This document shows positions 26,952-34,671 of a DNA stretch of 64,000 nt, piece by piece. The DNA comes from Phytohabitans sp036906915 (GTDB taxonomy: Bacteria; Actinomycetota; Actinomycetes; Mycobacteriales; Micromonosporaceae), in contig NZ_JBAKHX010000014.1 in the NCBI RefSeq assembly GCF_036906915.1, positions 1 through 64,000 of the forward strand. The letters run 5' to 3'. Numbering within the stretch: the first letter of the stretch is position 1; each line of letters begins with the position of its first letter. The translations under genes and the position numbers were made by a program. The notes beneath the pieces are model-generated. The model ran no database searches, was not told where the DNA came from, and worked only from the letters and a program-made list of their open reading frames with translations.

Positions 26952-27848
26952 ATGGTGTCCGGTGAATCGCCAGCGGTGGCTCGCCGCCGCGTTCGTCTCG
27001 CGTTGCGCGCTGCACGCGAGGAGAGAGGCTTCACCCAAGGTCATGTGGCTGACGAGCTGGACTGGTCGCTCTCCAAGGTCAACCGAATAGAAAAAGGCGA
27101 CGTGACGGTGTCGCGAACGGACCTGCTAGCGATGCTCGAGCTGTTCGGCGTCGACGATCAGCAGCGAATCGACGATTTGGTCCAGGCCGCGCGAGTGTCC
27201 CGTCAACGCGGCTGGTGGGACGAGCCGCGATACCGAGAACATATGACGGCGGCAATGCTGCAACTCTTTCAGTTCGAAGGCGAAGCAACCGCTATCCGCT
27301 ATTTTCACCCAACGCTAATTGCTGGCGTCCTGCAGACTCGCGAATATGCGAGCTTTGTTTTGAACTTCTGGCGTCACGACCTTTCCGACGTCGATATTGA
27401 GACGCGTCTTGAGGCGAGGATGCGGCGCCGTGACCACGTTCTTGACCGATCGGACCCGCCCGACTACCTTCTTATCTTCGACGAGTCTGTGCTACACCGC
27501 GAGGTCGGTGGCGCACGCATTATGGCGGGTCAGCTCAAGGAGTTGGTATCGCTGACTCGGGCTGGCAAGGTCACCATTAGGATCGTGCCCTTCACGGAGG
27601 CCGCTCCGATCGCGATGCTCGGGCCGTTCACGATCCTGGACATTGGTGATGAGGAGAACGCTGTTCTCTATCGCGAGAGTCACCTGCTCGACGAGATCGT
27701 CCATGCTCGGACAAATATTGACAGACACAGGCGCATTTTTGAACAGCTCTGGGCGGCCTCATATACCGAGGAGGAGTCCGCGCGGCTGATCGAGGCTCGC
27801 GCCGCAACGATGATCTCCTCCCTAGATCAACGCAAACGACCCGGCTGA
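26952..27848 (+). CDS. XRE family regulator with DUF5753 domain
   Basis: A 298-residue DNA-binding protein. Residues ~12-70 form the helix-turn-helix (RLALRAAREERGFTQGHVADELDWSLSKVNRIEKG), and ~95-285 are a DUF5753 sensor domain (HPTLIAGVLQTREYA, FDESVLHREVGG, MLGPFTILD). In actinomycetes such regulators pair with small DUF397 proteins, as in the Streptomyces WhiJ/BldB-type systems controlling development or antibiotic genes, and two DUF397 genes follow here. ATG 26952 is chosen; GTG 26955 is equally possible. Lower GC and more A/T-ending codons than neighbours suggest recent acquisition. Confidence 0.88.
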   Translation: MVSGESPAVARRRVRLALRAAREERGFTQGHVADELDWSLSKVNRIEKGDVTVSRTDLLAMLELFGVDDQQRIDDLVQAARVSRQRGWWDEPRYREHMTAAMLQLFQFEGEATAIRYFHPTLIAGVLQTREYASFVLNFWRHDLSDVDIETRLEARMRRRDHVLDRSDPPDYLLIFDESVLHREVGGARIMAGQLKELVSLTRAGKVTIRIVPFTEAAPIAMLGPFTILDIGDEENAVLYRESHLLDEIVHARTNIDRHRRIFEQLWAASYTEEESARLIEARAATMISSLDQRKRPG

Positions 27849-27934
27849 CAGCGCCGGCAGTCCCGCCGCCTGTCAATCGGCACAACCGAGGCTGGTCCGA
27901 CGCGGGCAATCACTCACTATTCGGAAGGACAACC

Positions 27935-28141
27935 TTGCCCAGTAACGGACCGACGCGGTTGTGGAAGAAGAGCAGCAGATGCGAGTCATCGGCGTGTCTG
28001 GAAGCCAGTTTCGACAGCCCACCCATGGTGCATGTGCGTGACTCGAAGGAAATTGCCGGACCAGTTTTGGAGTTCTCCGCAGATGGTTGGGCGAATTTCA
28101 TCCAGGCGCTTTGCGACGGGACGTTGAAGAGCCGCTCATAA
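27935..28141 (+). CDS. DUF397 family protein (first of two)
   Basis: A 68-residue protein with the DUF397 pattern: RLWKKSSRCESSACLEAS near the N-terminus, VHVRDSKEIAGPVLEFSADGWANFI in the second half. DUF397 proteins antagonise or assist the XRE/DUF5753 regulator next door and behave like antitoxin-style small partners. The start is TTG 27935, supported by GGAAGGAC six bases upstream; no ATG or GTG fits the family length. It is followed by a canonical terminator. Confidence 0.85.
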   Translation: MPSNGPTRLWKKSSRCESSACLEASFDSPPMVHVRDSKEIAGPVLEFSADGWANFIQALCDGTLKSRS

Positions 28142-28154
28142 GCGTGCGTCTCGG

Positions 28155-28193
28155 TCTTGGTGGTCTGTTGACACGGACCACCAAGATCTTTTT
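28155..28193 (+). terminator. Canonical rho-independent terminator
   Basis: TCTTGGTGGTC (28155-28165) and GACCACCAAGA (28176-28186) form a perfect 11-bp stem, followed by TCTTTTT. It ends the XRE-DUF397 transcript and separates it from the second DUF397 gene. Confidence 0.9.
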
Positions 28194-28259
28194 GTAGCCC
28201 CTTCTATTGTCGCTTGTCGTTACGTAAAGTGGGTGCGAGCTAACGGAGGGTGGTCGGTG

Positions 28260-28448
28260 ATGGCAGGCGCCGCGTGTCGGGTGTGGAGAAAGAGTAAATA
28301 TTGTGACAGCTCTGCCTGTGTGGAGGTGGCTCGGACGCAACTCCTGGTTGCGGTGCGGGACGGGAAAGATCCGGCGGGGCCGATCCTGATCTTCCGGGCT
28401 GAAGAATGGCGGTCCTTCGTCGGGGCGCTTCGCCGTCACCAATTGTGA
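28260..28448 (+). CDS. DUF397 family protein (second of two)
   Basis: A 62-residue DUF397 protein: VWRKSKYCDSSACVEVAR, then VAVRDGKDPAGPILIFRAEEWRSFV. It is clearly homologous to the first copy but has its own ribosome-binding site (GGAGGG, 28245-28250) and lies after a terminator, so it is probably expressed separately. The start may be GTG 28257 or ATG 28260. Two diverged DUF397 partners beside one DUF5753 regulator suggest either duplication or a second cognate regulator elsewhere. Confidence 0.82.
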   Translation: MAGAACRVWRKSKYCDSSACVEVARTQLLVAVRDGKDPAGPILIFRAEEWRSFVGALRRHQL

Positions 28449-28537
28449 TCACTTCACTACTCTGGCGATTTTTCTTTGTGAGATCGAGCACTACCAGCGC
28501 ATTCATCCGCGTCTAGGCCTGTTTCCGTACCCCGTTT

Positions 28538-28554
28538 CAACGTCGGTGACGTTG
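28538..28554 (+). promoter_or_regulatory. Short palindrome before the protease gene
   Basis: CAACGTC and GACGTTG flank GGT, 21 bp before the protease start and just ahead of its ribosome-binding site. It could be an operator or a small mRNA hairpin. Confidence 0.35.
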
Positions 28555-28575
28555 GGGAGGCGGAAGGAGGCACGG

Positions 28576-30102
28576 ATGGATCGCAGGCGGGTACTCGCTG
28601 CCAGCGTGATCGTCGCGACGCTGGGGGCGGCCGCGGCGATTACGGTCCCGGCGCTCGCGACGACGGGCGAAGATGAGCGCACCACGGCCGCCGGCACGGC
28701 GGAGCCGGAGCTGCTCGCCGCTCTTCAGCGCGACCTGGCGCTCAGCGCGGATCAGGCCCAGCGGCGGCTGGACTCCGAGCGGGCGGCGACCCGTACCCTC
28801 GCGGAGCTGCGACAGGACGTGTCGGCGGCGTACGCCGGTGGGTGGTTGAACAAGGACAGCGGCCAGCTCATGGTCGCGGTGACGGACAGCGCGCTGGCCG
28901 ACGAGGTGCGCGCCGCGGGCGCGGAGCCGAAGGTCGTGGAGCGCTCCGCGAACGAGCTGGACACCCTCAAGCAGAGCCTGGATCGGCGCGCGGCAACGGC
29001 GTCGCCCGAGCTGCCGGGCTGGTACGTCGACGTGGCGACCAACTCTGTCGTCGTACTGGCAAATGCTGGCGCGGAGGCGGCGGCCCGCGAATTCGCGGGC
29101 AACGCGCCCGGCGTGCGTGTGGTGTCGACGGACGAGGCGCCGGTGCCGTTGTTCGACGTGCGGGGCGGCGACCCGTTCTTCATCGGCAACGGGCGCTGCT
29201 CGGTCGGCTTTTCGGTCGTGGGTGGCTTCGTGACGGCCGGGCACTGCGGTCGGGTCGGCGACGACACGACCGGCTTCAACCGGCAGGCCCAGGGTACGTT
29301 CAGCGCCTCGTCGTTCCCCGGTGACGACTTCGGTGTGGTCCAGGTGAACGGTGACTGGACGCCGCGGCCGGTGGTCAACGACTTCAACGGTGGCGAGGTC
29401 GTCGTGGCCGGTTCGGAGGAGGCGCCGGTGGGCGCGTCGATCTGCCGATCCGGCTCGACGACGGGCACGCGCTGCGGCGTCGTGCAGGCCAAGAACGCCA
29501 CGGTCAACTACCCCGAGGGAACCGTCACGGGCCTGACCCGCACGAACGTGTGCGCCGAGCCGGGCGACTCGGGTGGTTCGTGGATGTCGGGTGACCAGGC
29601 TCAGGGTGTCACGTCGGGTGGTTCCGGCAACTGCACGGTCGGTGGCACGACGTTCTTCCAGCCGCTGAACGAGATCCTTCAGCGCAATGGGCTGACGCTG
29701 GTCACCTCGGCGAACGGCGGTGGGGGCGGGGAAGCCCCGCCGCCGGCCACCGAGGCGCCGGAGGAGCCCGCCGAGCCGCCGGCGAGCCAGTGCGCCGACC
29801 AGGAGAACGTGATGACCGGGTCGCTGAGCCGCGCCGGCAGCCGTGAGGTACAGCCCAACGGCCGGTTCTTCCGGATGGCCACCACGGCACGGCTGACCGC
29901 CTGCCTCGACGGGCCGGCCGGGGTCGACTTCGACCTCTTCCTCCAGCGGTGGAACGGCCGGACCTTCCAGACGGTGGCACAGGCCACCGGTCCGAGCTCT
30001 GACGAGCAGATCGTGGTGAACGCGCCGGCCGGTGCCTACCGCTACCGGGTGGTGTCGGAGCGCGGTTCGGGCGCGTACACGCTCGGGATCAGTACGTCCT
30101 AG
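28576..30102 (+). CDS. Secreted streptogrisin-like S1 serine protease with prodomain
   Basis: A 508-residue secreted protease. MDRRRVLAASVIVATLGAAA is a signal peptide; residues ~45-190 are an alpha-lytic-protease-type prodomain that would aid folding. The mature chymotrypsin fold has His223 (TAGHCG), Asp250 or Asp251 (PGDDFGVV) and Ser332 (GDSGGSW). A Gly/Pro/Glu linker (about 375-398) leads to a C-terminal PPC-like domain (MTGSLSRAGSREVQPNGRFF), seen in exported proteases. AAGGAGG precedes the ATG at ideal spacing. It is a stand-alone gene, followed by a strong hairpin. Confidence 0.92.
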   Translation: MDRRRVLAASVIVATLGAAAAITVPALATTGEDERTTAAGTAEPELLAALQRDLALSADQAQRRLDSERAATRTLAELRQDVSAAYAGGWLNKDSGQLMVAVTDSALADEVRAAGAEPKVVERSANELDTLKQSLDRRAATASPELPGWYVDVATNSVVVLANAGAEAAAREFAGNAPGVRVVSTDEAPVPLFDVRGGDPFFIGNGRCSVGFSVVGGFVTAGHCGRVGDDTTGFNRQAQGTFSASSFPGDDFGVVQVNGDWTPRPVVNDFNGGEVVVAGSEEAPVGASICRSGSTTGTRCGVVQAKNATVNYPEGTVTGLTRTNVCAEPGDSGGSWMSGDQAQGVTSGGSGNCTVGGTTFFQPLNEILQRNGLTLVTSANGGGGGEAPPPATEAPEEPAEPPASQCADQENVMTGSLSRAGSREVQPNGRFFRMATTARLTACLDGPAGVDFDLFLQRWNGRTFQTVAQATGPSSDEQIVVNAPAGAYRYRVVSERGSGAYTLGISTS

Positions 30103-30243
30103 CTTCAGGTGCGGGAGTCCGGCCCCTGCCATCCGGGCTCCCGCGGGCAAGCCGCGGCGAGCGCACCTCCTCGTTCGCCGGGGCTGTGGTGAGGGGGCCC
30201 CGACGCCCGCCATATCGGGTCAGGCGGGTCGGTGGGCCGGTCG

Positions 30244-30276
30244 GGTGCCGGCGTCCAGGTACGGGACGCCGGCACC
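30244..30276 (+). terminator. Strong hairpin after the S1 protease
   Basis: GGTGCCGGCGTCC (30244-30256) pairs perfectly with GGACGCCGGCACC (30264-30276) around a 7-nt loop. No T-tract follows. It lies ~140 bp after the protease stop. Confidence 0.7.
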
Positions 30277-30335
30277 TCGTCTTGAGTACGCGGCATCAGG
30301 TCGCGCGCGTGAAGCGGACGTACGCTGGCGGCATC

Positions 30336-30737
30336 ATGGGGTACCGATACCTGACCACGCTTATTCTCGGCCTGCACTTCGGCTACCTGCTGTACCTGGT
30401 GACGGGCGGCTTCCTCGCGTGGCGCTGGCCGCGCGCGATCTGGCCGCACCTTGTCGCCGGGGCGTGGGGGTTCGCGGTGGTGGTGGGCCGACTGGTGTGC
30501 CCGCTGACCTATGCCGAGGACTGGTCGCGGCGTCAGGCCGGCGAGGCCGGCCTGACGCAAGGCTTCATCGACCGGTACGTCGAGGGCGTCGTCTACCCCC
30601 AGCAGTACGCCCACGTGGCGCAGGCGCTGGCCGCCGCGGTGGTGCTCGCCTCGTGGGCCGGTTTTCTGGTACGCCGACGCCGCCGCTCAACTAGGGCAGC
30701 TGAGCCACCTCGTCCGCGAACTGAGCACCCGTCATGA
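30336..30737 (+). CDS. DUF2784 family membrane protein
   Basis: A 133-residue membrane protein with four hydrophobic segments and the DUF2784 features LHFGYLLYLVTGGFLAWRWP near the start, GRLVCPLTYAEDWSRRQAG in the middle (conserved Cys and Trp), and FIDRYVEGVVYP. Function unknown. TACGCT (30321-30326) stands 9 nt before the ATG. The last 47 bases overlap the convergent TPR/YbjN gene. Confidence 0.85.
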   Translation: MGYRYLTTLILGLHFGYLLYLVTGGFLAWRWPRAIWPHLVAGAWGFAVVVGRLVCPLTYAEDWSRRQAGEAGLTQGFIDRYVEGVVYPQQYAHVAQALAAAVVLASWAGFLVRRRRRSTRAAEPPRPRTEHPS

Positions 30738-32211
30738 GCGCGGCGTGGATCAGCACAGCCAGCTGACCCGCCGCCACGCCGTGCTCAAGGTCGGTGCTGA
30801 CGTCGCCGGCCAGGATCAATTCACCCTCGCCTGTGTCGTGCACGTACGCCTTCGGCAGCAGCTTGTCGTGGTTCCAGGCGTTGCAGAACGCGTACGCCTC
30901 GGTCAGCCGATCGGTGGGTAGCCGGCGCTGCGCGACGACCCGGACGTGCAGGATCTCGCCGCTTTCGCCCATCCGGTCGAACGAGATGTGCGCCCGGCCC
31001 CAGGTGCCGCCGACCGTGCCGTCCTCGTCCACGTAGTACTTGTCACCACGGTCGTTGAGCGTCCCGGTGATCGCTTCCAGCGTCAGCGGTCCGACGACCT
31101 CCTCGCGGCCCTCGACAGGCAGCGCGGCGGCCGGTCCGGGGCCGGCCGGCTGGTCCGGCGGCAGCTCCACGTGCTCGGCGATCGGGGTCAGGGCCAGCCA
31201 CGCCTCGACCCGCCGCGACTGGTGGTCGCTGCCGTTGCGGGTGTCGAACTGCACGGCGATATCCCGAGCCTGGGTGGCCAGTTCCTTACCGAGGTCGCTC
31301 GCGGGACGCCCCGCCACGATGGAGTCGGGGGACAGGCCGCAGGCCAGCGCCCCGGCGGCGGCGAACTCCATCGCCGACGCCTCGTCGAACGGCCGCTCCA
31401 GCCACTCCAGGTGCTCGCCGAGGATTTCCAGCGCGCGGTCGACGTTGCCGGTCAGCGCGCAGAAGCGGATGTGTTCGGGCAGGAACGGGAAGGCATCCCG
31501 CTCGAACCGGTGCCGCCGGTACGCCCGCACGTGCGCCCGCGCCGCGTCGTCGAAGCGACCCAGTCGCATGTACGGCTCCAGCACGGTGACCAGCGCCTTT
31601 TCGGGCTGCTCGGTGCAGCCGAGCACGCCGTTGAGCACCGGCTCGACGGTGCGGAGGGCGTCTTCCCACTCGCCCCAACCCGCGAGCAGCTCCGCCTGGC
31701 GGGACGGGTCACAGCCCGCGCAGTCGCTGTTTTCGTCCCGGTCGGTCGTACGCCACAGCTCGAACCACCGACGCGCCTCCTCGCGGTCGCCGACGTGGTC
31801 GGCGATCTTGCAGCGGAGGTTGTAGATCGTCTGCATGCTGTGGCCGCCTTCGCGGAACCGCCGCTCCATGTCGTCGAGCGCGGCCCGGGTCTGCGCGAGG
31901 CCGACCCGGGGCGTGCTGCGCAGCGTGGCGACCGCCCACTTGTGGTACCAGCGCAGCTGCTCGGCGTCCCAGTCGTCGAACATCGACGGGTCCTTGTCGA
32001 ACGCCGCCAGGCACCACCCGAACGCCGGCAGCATCCGCCACCGCTCGGTGTGGTTGTTGTACGCGTCGATCAACGCGATCCGCGAGTCGTACGCGAGCCG
32101 TAGGTCGCCGGCGGCGTCGGCGTGCGCGGTGATGCGCTCCAGCTCGGCGATCTTGCCGTCGCCGTCGGGCATCGACGTGGCGTCGTCGAGCGCGTGGCGC
32201 AACTCGGTCAT
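30691..32211 (-). CDS. TPR-like protein with C-terminal YbjN domain
   Basis: A 506-residue soluble protein, third gene of the YbjN - Hsp90 - TPR/YbjN operon. Residues 1-~330 are paired helices like degenerate tetratricopeptide repeats (LAYDSRIALIDAYNN, GRFDDAARAHVRAYRRH) with a CAGC dipeptide-pair motif near residue 160 that might bind metal. The C-terminal ~125 residues form a YbjN domain (type III secretion chaperone-like fold) homologous to the small protein encoded at 34117-34554: both contain EAYAFCNAWNHDKLLPKAYVH-like sequence. TPR and Hsp90 commonly interact, so this may be a co-chaperone. Its start codon lies in a repeated leader module. Confidence 0.75.
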   Translation of the reverse strand: MTELRHALDDATSMPDGDGKIAELERITAHADAAGDLRLAYDSRIALIDAYNNHTERWRMLPAFGWCLAAFDKDPSMFDDWDAEQLRWYHKWAVATLRSTPRVGLAQTRAALDDMERRFREGGHSMQTIYNLRCKIADHVGDREEARRWFELWRTTDRDENSDCAGCDPSRQAELLAGWGEWEDALRTVEPVLNGVLGCTEQPEKALVTVLEPYMRLGRFDDAARAHVRAYRRHRFERDAFPFLPEHIRFCALTGNVDRALEILGEHLEWLERPFDEASAMEFAAAGALACGLSPDSIVAGRPASDLGKELATQARDIAVQFDTRNGSDHQSRRVEAWLALTPIAEHVELPPDQPAGPGPAAALPVEGREEVVGPLTLEAITGTLNDRGDKYYVDEDGTVGGTWGRAHISFDRMGESGEILHVRVVAQRRLPTDRLTEAYAFCNAWNHDKLLPKAYVHDTGEGELILAGDVSTDLEHGVAAGQLAVLIHAALMTGAQFADEVAQLP

Positions 32212-32335
32212 GCGCCGCCGCCCGCAGCCGACACAAAGCGGAGGGAGCGCAGCGACCGTAGCGACTGGCGGCTACAGGGCGGCTCAAAGGGCGCATGGCC
32301 CGCGGGAGCAGAGCGAGCGCCGGATAGCAGGGTAC
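32212..32335 (-). repeat. Repeated leader module, copy 1
   Basis: On the minus strand the 124 bp between the Hsp90-like stop and the next ATG contain GGCGCTCGCTCTGCTCCCGC, later GCTCCCTCCGCTTTGTG and GGCTGCGGGCGGCGGCGC, and then ATGACCGAG. The same order of blocks occurs at 39740-39832 before pgsA, including the identical first three codons. Confidence 0.75.
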
Positions 32336-34120
32336 TCATGGTGCCTCCGATGGGAACGCGCGGTCCAGAAGCGCGAGGAAGGAACGGTTGAGCGCCGCAC
32401 TGTCCACGGCGCGCAGCGGGTGGTGGCCGGCCAGCAGGGCCTGCCCGTACAGGGCCTCGATCGCGTGCCGCAGCGCGGGGCCGGGCGGGTACGAGGCGAG
32501 CTTGCGGATCAGCGGGTGTCGCCAGTTGAGCACCAGCTCGGGCCGGTGCTCGACGGTCACGTCGTCGAACGCTGACAGCACGTCGGCCCACAGCTCGTCG
32601 GACGCGTCGCGGCCGCGCCGGACCGCGTCCTGGGTGCGGGCGCGCTGGCTGATGACGTACAGGGCGGGCATGGTCACCGGGTCGAACTGCCGGATCAGCG
32701 GTACACAGTCGACCTCGCGCAGCACCGACCGGGCGGTCTCCAGGAACGGCGCGACCGTGACCTCCTGCTCGGCGGGCAGCGGTTCGAGCCGGGCGGCAAG
32801 CTCACCCGGGTCGAGCCGGCGCACCCGAAGGTCCGGGTCCACACGGGACAGTCGTTCGAGGATCTCGGTGTCGTACGCGTATCCGGCGTTGACGACCGGC
32901 GTGCCGGCGGCGCTGGCGATCGCGGCGAGCGCACGGAACTCGTCGACCGTCTCCACGTACCGGATCATCGTCAGGCCGCGGCGGAACACCCGCAGCGGCA
33001 TGCTGCCCCGGCTGGTCTCGAAGGGCAGCCACGCGTCGACGAGGCGGAGCATCTCGTCGTCGCGCACGGCGAGCGCCTTGACGCCGAGGTGGTGCACCCG
33101 CAGGAACGCCGCGAGCCGCTCCGGGTGGTTGGCGGACAGGTCGAGCAGCCAGGTCCGTACCTGCTCGCCCAGCGACTCGCGCACCGACGAGAGCAGGTCG
33201 TCTTCGTACAGGGCCTCGCGGCTGGCGGTGGGTCGCAACTGCGAGGTGTCGACGACGCAGCGCACGAAGAACGCCCACTCCGGCATCAGCTTGGACGCGT
33301 CTTCGCTCAGCAGCATCCGCTTGAGGTACACGCGGTGCCCGCCCTGGCCGACCGCCGCCGGCGACGCGAGCACGAAGCCGACGCCGCGCAGCCCGGCTTC
33401 GGGCACGTCGAGGTCGATGACCTCCATCGGGCGGCTGCCGAGCAGCGTGGCGCCGTAGTCCAGGAGCGCGGCCCGCCGTACCTCCGGGTCGTCGTACTTG
33501 ACCTCCCACGGAGCCTCCGGCTCCGTGATCCGCTCGCCGCTCACCGTCACGTCGACGCCCAGGAGATGGGCGTACGCGGACGCGAGCTGGCGGACGGTGG
33601 CGGGCGTGAGCCAATGCTCGGCGCCGACCCGGGGCCGCAGCGTGACCGTCGTGCCGGGCTCGTCGCGCTCGCCCGCGGCGACGGTGTATCGCCCGTCCGA
33701 GTACCCCGTCCACCGCACCGGCTCACCGCCCTTCGCCGAGCGGGTCACGACCTCGATGGCGTCGGCGACCATGAAGCAGGACAGCAGCCCGATGCCGAAC
33801 TGGCCGAGGAAGTCCTGCCGGGCGAAGCCCAATTCGTCGCGTTTGGAGGTGCGGCCGACGCTCGCGAGGAACGTGTGCACCTCCTCCTCGGTCAGGCCGA
33901 TGCCGTTGTCGCTGACGCGCAGCGCGCCGTCGGGCAGCGGCTCGATGACGACCCGGCCCGGCTCGTCGCCGCCCTGCTCGTCGAGCCCGCCCCGCGCGGT
34001 GATCGCGTCGGTGGCGTTCTGCAACAGCTCGCGCACGTAGACGCGCGGGCTGGCGTACAGGTGGTGGCTGAGCAGGTCCACAACCCCGCGCAGGTCGACC
34101 TGGAACCGATGTTCTCTCAC
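32336..34120 (-). CDS. Hsp90 family molecular chaperone (HtpG-like)
   Basis: A 594-residue GHKL-type ATPase of the Hsp90 family, shorter and diverged from canonical HtpG. The N-terminal ATP site shows RELLQNATDAI with catalytic Glu31 and Asn35, DNGIGLTEEEV, and the lid/Gly-rich GQFGIGLLSCF. The middle domain carries VYLKRMLLSEDASKLMPEWAFFVRCVVDT (Hsp90 middle-domain signature) and LRPTASREALYED. The C-terminal part is less conserved. GTG 34120 overlaps the YbjN stop by 4 nt, so the two are coupled. Clients are unknown; consistent flanking by YbjN-domain proteins suggests dedicated partners. Confidence 0.85.
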   Translation of the reverse strand: MREHRFQVDLRGVVDLLSHHLYASPRVYVRELLQNATDAITARGGLDEQGGDEPGRVVIEPLPDGALRVSDNGIGLTEEEVHTFLASVGRTSKRDELGFARQDFLGQFGIGLLSCFMVADAIEVVTRSAKGGEPVRWTGYSDGRYTVAAGERDEPGTTVTLRPRVGAEHWLTPATVRQLASAYAHLLGVDVTVSGERITEPEAPWEVKYDDPEVRRAALLDYGATLLGSRPMEVIDLDVPEAGLRGVGFVLASPAAVGQGGHRVYLKRMLLSEDASKLMPEWAFFVRCVVDTSQLRPTASREALYEDDLLSSVRESLGEQVRTWLLDLSANHPERLAAFLRVHHLGVKALAVRDDEMLRLVDAWLPFETSRGSMPLRVFRRGLTMIRYVETVDEFRALAAIASAAGTPVVNAGYAYDTEILERLSRVDPDLRVRRLDPGELAARLEPLPAEQEVTVAPFLETARSVLREVDCVPLIRQFDPVTMPALYVISQRARTQDAVRRGRDASDELWADVLSAFDDVTVEHRPELVLNWRHPLIRKLASYPPGPALRHAIEALYGQALLAGHHPLRAVDSAALNRSFLALLDRAFPSEAP

Positions 34121-34554
34121 GCTTTCAGCTCCGCCGCCGCGCTGGCCAGCTGGCAGCCGGTGGCGATACCGCACTCCATGAGCTGGTCGAGCTGGGCGAG
34201 GGAGACGCCGCGTTCGAGGTCGGTGGTGATCTCGCCGCAGACCCGGGCGGTGCCGTCGTCGGCGACGTGCACGAACGCCTTGGGCCAGAGCCGGTCGTGG
34301 TTCCACTCGTTGCAGAACTCGTACAGCCGCGGCACGTCGTCGACCGTGAAGTCGGTGCTGGACAGTACGCGGATCTGGAGGATCTCGTTGTCGGACCCGC
34401 GGCGGAAGAAGTAGATGACGTTGTCGTCCCACATCCCGCCGATGTCGCCGTCGTCGTCGACACCGAAGTGGTAGCCGCGCTCGGTCAGCACATGTGTGAT
34501 CAGCTCATTGGTGAGCGGCGCGAGAGTCTGCACCTCACCGTCCGGCGGTGGCAT
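34117..34554 (-). CDS. YbjN domain protein
   Basis: A 145-residue single-domain YbjN protein with the type III secretion chaperone-like fold: LITHVLTERGYHFGVDDDGDIGGMW, then RLYEFCNEWNHDRLWPKAFVH, and a Glu-Leu-Lys-Ala end. E. coli YbjN affects stress tolerance and motility, but the biochemical role is unknown. ATG 34554 has GGAAGG nine bases upstream; the codon run beginning further upstream lacks a ribosome-binding site. It is the first gene of the chaperone operon and is related to the C-terminal domain of the operon's last gene. Confidence 0.82.
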   Translation of the reverse strand: MPPPDGEVQTLAPLTNELITHVLTERGYHFGVDDDGDIGGMWDDNVIYFFRRGSDNEILQIRVLSSTDFTVDDVPRLYEFCNEWNHDRLWPKAFVHVADDGTARVCGEITTDLERGVSLAQLDQLMECGIATGCQLASAAAELKA

Positions 34555-34671
34555 GGACGTGTCCTTCCGTATTGGCGTTGTCGAGAGCACACCCTACGAC
34601 GAGCGTGCCAACCCACGGACACGCCCACAAATCCCCAGGTTCGTGGGCCGAACCCCCTACCGTGTGATGGT

